Assembly: GCA_964349045.1 (NCBI GenBank)
Contig: CAYGFI010000111.1
Location: 1 to 15,599, forward strand
From: JACJXF01 sp964349045
GTDB taxonomy: Bacteria > Bacteroidota > Bacteroidia > Bacteroidales > GCA-2748055
Reading direction: 5' to 3'
DNA: 15,599 nucleotides
Made by a program: the position numbers and the translations under genes. Under the pieces are notes generated by a model. It was given only the letters and a program-made list of their open reading frames with translations. It was not told the origin of the DNA and ran no database searches. Positions 1 to 5,794 of this stretch are shown one piece after another (positions within the stretch are counted from its first letter, which is position 1; the number at the start of each line of letters is the position of its first letter).

Positions 1-71
1 CTTTATACAAGGTAAAACGTTTTTTTAAAAAAAGTACTACAGGGTCATTGAAATTATTTTGGTGATCTCAC

Positions 72-143
72 GAGCGTAACGATCATCACGTTCGTCACTC
101 CCGTCACGTTCGTTACGATTGCTATGATTGTTATGATTGTCAC
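72..143. repeat. Degenerate 9-bp tandem repeat, 8 units
   Basis: Eight consecutive 9-mers can be read in register: GAGCGTAAC, GATCATCAC, GTTCGTCAC, TCCCGTCAC, GTTCGTTAC, GATTGCTAT, GATTGTTAT and GATTGTCAC, with rough consensus GWTCGTCAC. The units drift from GC-rich to AT-rich along the array. A period of 9 would be compatible with coding, but no long reading frame runs through it, so it is called a noncoding minisatellite. Two units (CGTAACG and CGTTACG at the ends of the GC-rich part) could also pair as a weak stem. Confidence 0.75.
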
Positions 144-219
144 TATTACTAAAAGCTATACCGTTATTTAAAGCCATAAAAACTTAAGCCTCAGGAACAC
201 CAATTATTAATTTATATCC

Positions 220-227
220 TATCTTTG
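220..227 (+). promoter_or_regulatory. Possible -7 element (TATCTTTG) for the dCMP deaminase operon
   Basis: TATCTTTG fits the Bacteroidota -7 consensus TAnnTTTG and lies about 40 bp before the deaminase ATG. No good TTTG box is seen 19-21 bp upstream, so this is a tentative call. Confidence 0.35.
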
Positions 228-267
228 ATGCCGCAACTTTTTTTTAAGGTAAATAGCTTCTGCGACA

Positions 268-696
268 ATGAATTCCGGCTCCAAACAAAAAGAAATTGAT
301 AAACGTTATCTGCAAATGGCCCAAATATGGGCTCAGAATTCCTATTGCATAAGGAGGAAGGTCGGAGCGCTGATCGTTAAAGCCAAAATGATCATTTCCG
401 ATGGCTATAATGGTACTCCTGAAGGTTTTGAAAATATCTGCGAGGATGAAAATAATAAGACCAAACCCTATGTTCTTCATGCCGAAGCAAATGCTATTAC
501 CAAGGTGGCCAAGTCAAATAATTCGAGTGAAGGCGGCACTTTATATATTACAAGCTCACCCTGCATGGAATGCGCTAAACTGATCATCCAGTCGGGAATA
601 AAAAGGGTTGTATTTTCAGGCCTGTATCACAAAGAGGAGGGTCTCAGACTACTCGAAAAAGCAAAAATTGAATGGGAACACATACAGATCGATTAA
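268..696 (+). CDS. dCMP deaminase family protein (zinc-dependent nucleotide deaminase)
   Basis: A 142-residue cytidine/deoxycytidylate deaminase fold protein. Members of this group convert dCMP to dUMP in the cytosol, feeding thymidylate synthesis. The zinc site is complete: HAEAN (H71 as ligand, E73 as proton shuttle) and PCMEC (C99 and C102 as ligands). The motif IRRKVGALIVK near residue 28 and DGYNGTPEGFEN at about residues 45-56 are typical of dCMP deaminases rather than tRNA or free-cytidine deaminases. Length fits the family (about 140-150 residues). The S41 protease gene starts 10 bp after its stop, so the two are probably cotranscribed; this pairing is, from general knowledge, common in Bacteroidota. 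Substrate (dCMP versus a related nucleotide) is inferred from family only. Confidence 0.93.
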   Translation: MNSGSKQKEIDKRYLQMAQIWAQNSYCIRRKVGALIVKAKMIISDGYNGTPEGFENICEDENNKTKPYVLHAEANAITKVAKSNNSSEGGTLYITSSPCMECAKLIIQSGIKRVVFSGLYHKEEGLRLLEKAKIEWEHIQID

Positions 697-706
697 GAAG
701 TATATT

Positions 707-2365
707 ATGAAGAATTTGAAAAATATTTTATTACCCCTGATATTCTCAATTATCCTGATAGCGGGAATCCTGATTGGAAACTGGTATAGCAACAATTTCT
801 ACGGACAAAATCTATCGCTGAAACAAATTTTTGGATTTGAAAAACCTTCCGGTTTTCATGGAAAAACTGCAGGTACCTCCCTCCTTCCTTCGAACAACAA
901 ACTTAATTCAATCCTGAATTACATCAGCAGTGAATATGTTGACTCCATTAGTGTTGAAACCTTAACGGAATCGTCAATCCCTACAATCCTGGAAGAGCTT
1001 GATCCTCATTCGGTTTATATTCCTTCACGGGATCTTTCAAAATATAATGAACCTTTAGTGGGTAATTTCAGCGGGATCGGGGTTCAGTTTAATATGGTGG
1101 ACGATACGGTAGCCATTGTAAATACCATACCCAACGGTCCTTCTCAGATTGTCGGGATCTATGCAGGTGACCGCATCGTTAAAGTCAATGACAGGAATGT
1201 TGCGGGTGTTAAATTACCCTCCGATTCAATCGTGGGAATGCTTCGTGGTCCCAAAGGAACTGCAGTGAAAGTGGTTGTTATGAGAAGATCTGAAAAAAAC
1301 CTTTTGGTTTTCGAGATTGTACGGGATGACATCCCGCTTTACAGTGTTGATGTTGCTTATATGATCAGTGAAAAGACCGGGTTTATAAAAATCAGCGCCT
1401 TTGCACAGACAACCTATGACGAATTTGTTGAAGCAGTGGATAAACTTCATGCAAAGGGAATGAATAAACTTATCCTGGACCTTCGTGGCAATGGAGGCGG
1501 GATCATGGATGCCGCTACCCGCATTGCAGACCAGTTTCTCGATGATAATAAGCTGATCGTTTACACCCAGGGAAAAGCCCGTGCCCGGTATGAAGTATTT
1601 TCTACCGCCGGAGGAATCTGCAACGAAGATGAACTCTGCATTCTCATCGATGAGTTTTCTGCCTCTGCCAGTGAAATTTTAGCCGGCGCCATCCAGGATA
1701 ACGATCGCGGAACCATTATCGGCCGGCGCTCCTTTGGCAAAGGCCTGGTTCAGGAACAAATACAGTTCAAAGACGGATCCGCTCTCAGGCTGACCATTGC
1801 CCGCTATTACACACCCACCGGAAGATCCATTCAAAAACCTTACAATGGTGACAAGCACGACTATTATTCCGACCTTAACATTCGCTTTGCACATGGAGAA
1901 TTTGAAAATGCAGACAGCATCAAGTTTTCCGATTCGCTGAAATTTGTTACCCCCGGGGGAAAAGTTGTTTACGGGGGAGGGGGAATTATGCCCGACATTT
2001 TTGTTCCCATGGACACCGCGGGTAACTCTGATTATTTCAATAAGGTAAGAAACCTGGGATTGATCTACCGGTTTGCATTTGACTATTCTGATAAAAACCG
2101 TGAAAAACTTGTCATGTATAAAACTGCAACTGAATTATCCTCCTACCTGGATAAAACAAGTTATTTCAAAGAATTCCTGAAGTATGCCGGTGATAAAGGA
2201 GTTATTAAAAGCGCCGCTGATTTAAAAGTCTCGGAAGAACTGATCAGGGTGCAGATCAAAGCCTATATTGCCAGGAATATTATTGATAATGAAGGCTTTT
2301 ATCCGATAATTCAGGAGATTGATAATACCCTTCTTAAGGCGATTGAGATCATTGATAAACAATAA
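707..2365 (+). CDS. S41 family C-terminal processing peptidase (CtpA/Tsp-like), membrane-anchored
   Basis: A 552-residue serine protease of the tail-specific type, which cleaves periplasmic or envelope proteins near their C-termini. Residues 7-25 form a single hydrophobic segment, an uncleaved anchor or signal, putting the enzyme in the periplasm. A PDZ domain covers about residues 112-200 (FSGIGVQF, then AGDRIVKVND, then LRGPKGT). The S41 core follows, with the RGNGGG segment (about 260-265). The catalytic dyad is S320 in FSASASE and K345 in SFGKG; the 25-residue spacing equals that of E. coli Tsp (S430/K455). The C-terminal ~130 residues form the variable helical tail. The frame is open further upstream to 608, but that part overlaps the deaminase gene; the ATG used here is followed directly by the hydrophobic segment and lies 10 bp after the deaminase stop. 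Second gene of a likely two-gene operon. Confidence 0.95.
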   Translation: MKNLKNILLPLIFSIILIAGILIGNWYSNNFYGQNLSLKQIFGFEKPSGFHGKTAGTSLLPSNNKLNSILNYISSEYVDSISVETLTESSIPTILEELDPHSVYIPSRDLSKYNEPLVGNFSGIGVQFNMVDDTVAIVNTIPNGPSQIVGIYAGDRIVKVNDRNVAGVKLPSDSIVGMLRGPKGTAVKVVVMRRSEKNLLVFEIVRDDIPLYSVDVAYMISEKTGFIKISAFAQTTYDEFVEAVDKLHAKGMNKLILDLRGNGGGIMDAATRIADQFLDDNKLIVYTQGKARARYEVFSTAGGICNEDELCILIDEFSASASEILAGAIQDNDRGTIIGRRSFGKGLVQEQIQFKDGSALRLTIARYYTPTGRSIQKPYNGDKHDYYSDLNIRFAHGEFENADSIKFSDSLKFVTPGGKVVYGGGGIMPDIFVPMDTAGNSDYFNKVRNLGLIYRFAFDYSDKNREKLVMYKTATELSSYLDKTSYFKEFLKYAGDKGVIKSAADLKVSEELIRVQIKAYIARNIIDNEGFYPIIQEIDNTLLKAIEIIDKQ

Positions 2366-2457
2366 AACTCAAGATGACTATCGGGAAAGATACATAAACA
2401 AGTATTCACATTCGAAAAAAAGTTTCAAGCTTCTAATAGTCATCCTTAAACGAGATC

Positions 2458-2533
2458 AGTCCCTTTAGGGACTTTATATAGGTAGAAAAGCATCGCCGAT
2501 ATATTTATTAAGTGCCGTCAGGCACGACATAAT
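2458..2533 (+). repeat. REP-like element, copy 1 (paired short hairpins)
   Basis: Two small hairpins are separated by 38 nt. The first is AGTCCC-TTTA-GGGACT (2458-2473) and the second is GTGCC-GTCA-GGCAC (2512-2525). Between them lies ATATAGGTAGAAAA. The same architecture and the core ATATnGGTAG recur in copy 2 on the other strand, which argues for a dispersed repeat family and not two chance stems. Such hairpin-bearing intergenic repeats can be moved by REP-associated Y1 transposases; none is encoded in this window. Confidence 0.65.
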
Positions 2534-2631
2534 CAATTTCAACCAGTTTAAAAACAAATCGGTCATTATATTCAATATCATATTCTTTCAAAAGATCCAG
2601 TTATGAAGGTATTTGCCATGGTGTTTGTTCT

Positions 2632-2705
2632 TATATCATCCCTGACGGGATTTAAATTTGATCCCTATTAATTTTGGCTACCAATATGATGTCCCTGACG
2701 GGACA
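2632..2705 (-). repeat. REP-like element, copy 2 (inverted relative to copy 1)
   Basis: Read on the minus strand it begins with hairpin GTCCC-GTCA-GGGAC (2704-2691), continues with a 40-nt spacer starting ATCATATTGGTAGCC, and ends with hairpin TCCC-GTCA-GGGA (2650-2639) followed by TGATATAA. Copy 1 ends GACATAAT at the matching place. Stem sequences differ between copies while pairing is kept, and the GTCA loop is shared by three of the four hairpins. The two copies face each other about 105 bp apart. Confidence 0.65.
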
Positions 2706-2781
2706 ATTTAATCAAGGTCATAATATTATCTCAAAAAAATTAATAATCCTGATTAAAAAATAACATTATGAATATATTACC

Positions 2782-3186
2782 TTGAATCCACCTAAGGAAT
2801 CTGATCTGACCAATCCTACAAAAAAAGGGATAGTTATTAATCATTGCCGACACTCAAAATATATTTTATTGTTTCCTTTAACACCGGTTGAGTTTTCGTT
2901 TAGATTCAGAGTTTGTAGAATTCCATTCCCTGACAATGGAAATGTATTCCCGAAAGATGGAAATGTGTTTCCGGAGGGCGGAAATGTGTTTCCGGAACAT
3001 GGAAATATGTTTCCTACAGGCAGAAATGTGTTTCCTACAGGCGGAAATGTGTTTCCTTCGGGCAGAAATGTGTTTCCTTCGGGCAGAAATGTGTTTCCTT
3101 CGGGCAGAAATGTGTTTCCTTCAGGCAGAAATGTGTTTCCTTCAGGCAGAAATGTGTTTCCTTCAGGCGGGGATGTGATTCCTTAA
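2782..3186 (+). CDS. Hypothetical 7-residue-repeat ORF (doubtful gene)
   Basis: This is an open frame of 134 codons beginning at a TTG; no in-frame ATG or clear ribosome site precedes it (the ATG at 2768 runs into a stop). The first ~50 residues resemble nothing I recognise. From residue 53 to the end the product is a tandem of 7-residue units, G/R-N-V-F-P-S/E/T-G, eleven full copies plus a partial last one, ending in GDVIP. No signal peptide or membrane helix is apparent. The repeat unit is stop-free in all three forward frames, so openness is weak evidence for translation. It may simply be a minisatellite that happens to be open. No function is proposed. Confidence 0.2.
   Translation: MNPPKESDLTNPTKKGIVINHCRHSKYILLFPLTPVEFSFRFRVCRIPFPDNGNVFPKDGNVFPEGGNVFPEHGNMFPTGRNVFPTGGNVFPSGRNVFPSGRNVFPSGRNVFPSGRNVFPSGRNVFPSGGDVIP
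2938..3183. repeat. 21-bp minisatellite, 11 full units plus a partial one
   Basis: Exact period of 21 bp. The 3' units are nearly identical (GGCAGAAATGTGTTTCCTTCG or with TCA for TCG), while the 5' units are diverged (for example GGAAATGTATTCCCGAAAGAT). Five consecutive AGAAATGTGTTTCCTTC units start near 3063, 3084, 3105, 3126 and 3147. A further degenerate unit (ATTCCATTCCCTGACAAT) precedes the array. This polarity suggests the array grows at its right end by slippage or unequal exchange. There are no unique spacers, so it is not a CRISPR. Confidence 0.9.
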
Positions 3187-3260
3187 TATTAATCTAAAAC
3201 AACTTTTCTAACTTTGACACACTTTTTTGAACATCAAAACAACATTAAACTTTAAAATCA

Positions 3261-3292
3261 TTTTGCCGGGATTATTTTTTGTGCTAACTTTG
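3261..3292 (+). promoter_or_regulatory. Promoter of the mazEF operon (Bacteroidota type)
   Basis: TTTTG at 3261-3265 and TAACTTTG at 3285-3292 are separated by 19 bp, matching the TTTG / TAnnTTTG primary sigma consensus of Bacteroidota. The -7 box lies about 20 bp before the mazE ATG, giving a very short leader. A second identical TAACTTTG lies at 3209-3216, but it lacks a visible upstream box. Confidence 0.65.
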
Positions 3293-3302
3293 TAATTACA
3301 AA
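3289..3302. promoter_or_regulatory. Perfect 14-bp palindrome over the -7 box, candidate MazE operator
   Basis: TTTGTAATTACAAA is identical to its own reverse complement and overlaps the last four bases of the -7 element. AbrB-type antitoxins such as MazE bind DNA as dimers and repress their own operon, so a palindrome placed to block RNA polymerase is a good operator candidate. Binding itself is inferred. Confidence 0.5.
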
Positions 3303-3312
3303 ATAAATAATT

Positions 3313-3558
3313 ATGGAACTTTCAATTGTTCAAATCGGTAATTCAAAAGGAATCAGGTTAAGTAAAACCATTCTTGAGAAATATGACATCAAAGATACTG
3401 TAGAAGTGATTCTGGAGAAAGGATTTATTGTATTAAAACCTAAAGCAAATCCAAGGAAGGGATGGGATAAGGCATTTAAAAAAATGCATGATCGTGGTGA
3501 TGACAACCTATTAATGAATGATGTTTTTGAAGACGAAAATCCTGAAGAATGGAGTTAA
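3313..3558 (+). CDS. mazE: MazE-like antitoxin (AbrB/SpoVT domain)
   Basis: An 81-residue protein. Residues 1-46 form an AbrB/MazE swapped-hairpin DNA-binding domain, recognisable from VQIGNSKGIRLSKTIL followed by a short strand-rich part (VEVILEKGFIVLKP). The C-terminal ~35 residues are charged and end in DENPEEWS; in MazE proteins this flexible acidic tail lies along MazF and blocks its RNA site. The stop overlaps the toxin start by 10 bp, the usual coupling of antitoxin and toxin. A promoter and a palindrome lie just upstream and imply autoregulation. Length is normal for the family. It could also be named PemI; the fold and pairing are the same. Confidence 0.9.
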   Translation: MELSIVQIGNSKGIRLSKTILEKYDIKDTVEVILEKGFIVLKPKANPRKGWDKAFKKMHDRGDDNLLMNDVFEDENPEEWS

Positions 3559-3872
3559 ATCAATATTCAATCGTTTTAGTAAATCTTGATCCAACAGTTG
3601 GAAGTGAGATTCAAAAGACCAGACCCTGCGTAATTATTTCTCCTGATGAAATGAATCGGTTTTTAAGAACGATAGTTATTGCCCCGATAACAAGTCAATC
3701 AAAAGACTATCCTACAAGAGTAAAGATTAAACAAAACAATAAGGATGGATGGATTGCAATTGATCAAATTCGAACAATTGATAAACAGAGAATTATTAAG
3801 GCTTTTGATAAACTTTCAGAAAAAGAAATTGAAAAAATAAAGCGGGTTATCAAAGAAACATTCGTCGATTAA
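3549..3872 (+). CDS. mazF: MazF/PemK family endoribonuclease toxin
   Basis: A 107-residue, full-length MazF/PemK toxin. These enzymes cut mRNA (and sometimes rRNA or tRNA) at short sequence motifs and stop growth when the labile antitoxin is lost. The family pattern is clear: VLVNLDPTVGSEIQKTRPCVIIS, then TIVIAPITSQ, then WIAIDQIRTID. R25 (in KTRP) and T48 (in APITS) fall exactly where B. subtilis MazF has its catalytic Arg25 and Thr48. The ATG lies inside the end of mazE in another frame, so translation is probably coupled. The cleavage motif cannot be told from sequence. There is no sign of inactivation, so the module appears functional although its downstream neighbours are decayed. Confidence 0.93.
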   Translation: MELNQYSIVLVNLDPTVGSEIQKTRPCVIISPDEMNRFLRTIVIAPITSQSKDYPTRVKIKQNNKDGWIAIDQIRTIDKQRIIKAFDKLSEKEIEKIKRVIKETFVD

Positions 3873-3887
3873 TGAATTCAATACACC

Positions 3888-3903
3888 GGCTAACCGGGTA
3901 GCC
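3888..3903. terminator. Small hairpin between mazF and the converging hydrolase remnant
   Basis: GGCTA-ACCGGG-TAGCC forms a short GC-containing stem just after the mazF stop and before the stop of the opposing hydrolase remnant. It has no strong T tract. It could act as a shared terminator, but this is a weak call. Confidence 0.3.
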
Positions 3904-3912
3904 TCCTTCTGG

Positions 3913-4256
3913 TCACAAACACTCAAAATTCGCATCAAAAAACAATTTCAGTTCCCTGGCAGCCTGCTCCTTCTCTTCAATAAATCCCATGTGTCCGCTG
4001 TTTTCCAGACAAACCAGGTTTATACCGGGCGAAAATGCTTTCATTTCTTCCATCTTTTCAAAAGGAATAAGATTGTCTTTCCTTCCGCCAATTAGGAGAA
4101 CGGGGATTCTGGCCCCTTCCAGAACTTTTGAACGGTCGGGGCGCGTTTTCATTGCATTTAATGCAGAAATAATACCTATATCGCTGGTTTGAAGAGCAAG
4201 TTTTTTAGATGATTCAACCTGTTCTGAAAAAGCTTCCAGATTTTCCTGAGCCCTTT
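3913..4256 (-). pseudogene. 5'-truncated alpha/beta hydrolase remnant
   Basis: The minus strand encodes the C-terminal ~115 residues of an alpha/beta-hydrolase fold enzyme. Still visible are the late-acid region VLLIGGRKDNLIP (Asp in GRKDN) and the catalytic-histidine region ENSGHMGFIEE. The upstream part reads ENLEAFSEQVESSKKLAL, then TSDIGIISALNAMKTRPDR, in the same frame without a start codon, and runs up to the transposase junction. The N-terminal half with the nucleophile elbow (GxSxG) is absent. An ATG at 4152 would give a 79-residue product, but it sits in the middle of the fold and is unlikely to be a true start. I infer that an IS-linked deletion removed the front of the gene. Confidence 0.75.
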
Positions 4257-5240
4257 TTCGCGGTTCTTAAGGTCTTTCTTTGCCCTGGTATCAGAATAAG
4301 TTGTAATAAGCCTTAAATTGCCTTTGTTTACAACCGCACTTTCTCCGTTCTTAAGGTTTAAGGACTATATTATATTTTGGATATCCCGCTTCTCGTTCTT
4401 GATCCTTGCACCAAGAATAAACTCGTAGCCTCCACGCTGTAGTTCATCAATATTGTTATTGGATAAAAGGCCGGAGTCGGCAATAATCACCATTTGTTCC
4501 AACCCGTATTTCCCTTTAAATGAATTTAATACCGGAAGCATGGTGTGTCCTTCAAACTTATTGCCCTCAAAAATATCGTACGCCAACGGATAGCCATTTT
4601 TGCTAACCAGTAGCCCAAACACAATTTGCGGATTCTGGTGCTTGCCTTCTTTTGAAAAACCTGTTTTCCGAAGATCGTCTTCCTGGTCGATCTCAAAATA
4701 GAGAGTGGTTACATCGTAAAATACCACACTTACTTGTCCTCCCAATATTGTCTTGGTATGCTCATAGCTGATTTGCTGTACAAGTTCTTTTTGGGTAGAA
4801 TGCAACTTATCCATGCAGCGGTAAATTTGTTGCACAGGATAGTCCAAATCGTGGTACTTGTCCAAATAATCGCTTGTTTTCAACTTGCTTACCGGATAAG
4901 TTCGGCAGGATAAAACAAGTTGACGAAAAATAATATCACCCACAATCCGAAAGCCAATATCATCAAATATTTTGTCTAGTAGAAGTTCTGTCCCAACCTC
5001 AGTATGTGAGCTAATGCTTTGAAAAACAGACTTGAGCAGACTTGATTCATCTGAGAAATCCAACGTCTTCTGTCCACAAAATGAAGCAATGAAGTGCTGC
5101 CCATTTTTCACAAGACCAGCAATGATTGTATCATTACTCGAACTTCCAATGGTACTTACCAACTTCGACTTACCATTGACTTTGGTTACCATCTGTACTC
5201 TAATAATCCCACTCTTATTTATCTTTTTTCGAACAACCAT
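4245..5240 (-). pseudogene. Degraded IS transposase, DDE type, IS1634-like (IS4 superfamily)
   Basis: From the chosen start (MVVRKKINKSG) the frame encodes 291 residues with D176 in VVFYDVTTLYFE and D255 in VIIADSGLLSNNN, the first two acidic residues of the DDE triad. An in-frame TAG at 4365-4367 ends it. The same frame continues beyond as SLNLKNGESAVV, then RLITTYSDTRAKKDLKN, then REKGLR, which still looks like transposase, so the TAG is a nonsense mutation (one base from CAG). Near 4245-4253 the transposase reading stops and hydrolase sequence begins. About 170-200 residues with the catalytic Glu are missing, so the element cannot move by itself. An upstream ATG at 5270 would add 10 residues, but the family normally begins near MVVRKK. 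No terminal inverted repeat could be fixed. Confidence 0.8.
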
Positions 5241-5365
5241 GAAATAAAGGTAAAAAAGACGCTGGGTCACCCAAAATCAGTTAGAAAAAAGATATATGAT
5301 ACTGCTAATCTGACACTTAATAAAATTGAAGCAGACTTAGTGTCGAAGTTAGGTGAATAGATTTA

Positions 5366-5470
5366 AGTCCCTCTTGGAAAGTAATCAGTTCCTCTTGACA
5401 AGAATTGTGTTCATCCATAAAAGAATAAGGCTCATCTTGAAATTAATATAGGCCATCTTAAAAATTAGCC
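5366..5470. repeat. Degenerate 21-bp tandem array, five units
   Basis: Units start at 5366, 5387, 5408, 5429 and 5450, exactly 21 bp apart. They share a C-(T/A)-(T/C)-CTT core followed by an A-rich stretch, for example AGTCCCTCTTGGAAAGTAATC and AGTTCCTCTTGACAAGAATTG, with GGCTCATCTTGAAATTAATAT further on. The units are much more diverged than in the 2938 array but have the same period. The repetition is read by eye; its significance was not computed. Confidence 0.45.
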
Positions 5471-5634
5471 TCTTTCGTTATAAATTGTAACAGTGTTAAT
5501 CGAAAATATTTGATTGTAAATTGAAAAAATCATAATGTCAATTGATTTTGAGTGATCTTCAATCCAAATTCCCGCTTTTGAAAATTATTCATTTTTCATC
5601 ATAACAAAATTTATTTTAGTGGGATGATAGCTTG

Positions 5635-5709
5635 TCCCGCACCAGCGGGAGAACCCCCATGCACCTGATTTTATTTTAATTGTATTTGTGTTTGGAAAAC
5701 ATGGGGGTT
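5635..5709. terminator. Hairpin cluster downstream of the GH116 gene
   Basis: TCCCGC-ACCA-GCGGGA (5635-5650) is a compact stem. Next to it AACCCCCATG (5652-5661) and CATGGGGGTT (5700-5709) form a 10-bp inverted repeat around a 38-nt A/T-rich loop. Both lie 85-160 bp past the GH116 stop on the minus strand, so they may end that transcript or protect its 3' end. There is no clean U tract on either side. Confidence 0.4.
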
Positions 5710-5794
5710 TCATCACGAAGAACTCCCGCAAGTTATTGAGTCTGTGGGATTATTTAGTTATTTGCGCCATTTGTTCAGATGAGAGGGATCGTAA

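Larger units (their letters stand above)
1..267. other. Noncoding leader upstream of the dCMP deaminase
   Basis: No convincing gene is seen here. The stretch holds an A/T-rich start, a 9-bp tandem array (separate entry) and, nearer the deaminase start, a possible promoter element. The left edge is cut by the window, so any gene ending further left is not visible. Confidence 0.6.
2366..2781. other. Gene-free, repeat-rich intergenic region
   Basis: There is no supported gene. It contains a spaced 9-bp inverted repeat just after the protease gene (GATGACTAT at 2373-2381 and ATAGTCATC at 2436-2444) and two REP-like elements described separately. The rest is A/T-rich sequence without a recognisable signal. 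Confidence 0.7.
5241..5794. other. Gene-free region between the IS remnant and the GH116 gene
   Basis: No complete gene is seen. On the + strand, 5244-5360 stays open and ends in KKIYDTANLTLNKIEADLVS-KLGE and a TAG. This could be the tail of a gene cut by the IS, but it matches no family I know. After it come a degenerate 21-bp array, A/T-rich sequence, and a set of GC-containing hairpins near the end of the GH116 gene (separate entries). Confidence 0.5.

Noticed and set aside
608..706. Upstream extension of the S41 protease frame (33 extra residues)
   Set aside because: It overlaps the deaminase gene in another frame, is hydrophilic, and would bury the hydrophobic anchor that follows the ATG at 707.
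2371..2447. Small MITE bounded by GATGACTAT / ATAGTCATC
   Set aside because: The inverted repeat is only 9 bp, no target-site duplication is seen, and there is no second copy in the window. It may just be a long-loop stem after the protease gene.
2888..3178. Alternative forward frame through the 21-bp array (repeat of AEMCFLR type)
   Set aside because: The repeat unit is stop-free in all three forward frames, so an open frame is expected. Nothing favours this one.
2938..3183. CRISPR array
   Set aside because: The units are directly abutting with no unique spacers and there are no cas genes.
3209..3216. Second TAACTTTG as an additional mazEF promoter
   Set aside because: No TTTG box lies 19-21 bp upstream, and the copy at 3285 has a better context.
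4365..5270. Intact transposase gene
   Set aside because: The family sequence continues past the TAG stop and the C-terminal region with the catalytic Glu is missing, so it is a remnant.
5094..5360. Plus-strand ORF of 88 codons
   Set aside because: Its first half is antisense to the transposase start. Only the last ~38 codons could be a gene tail, and they match no family I know.
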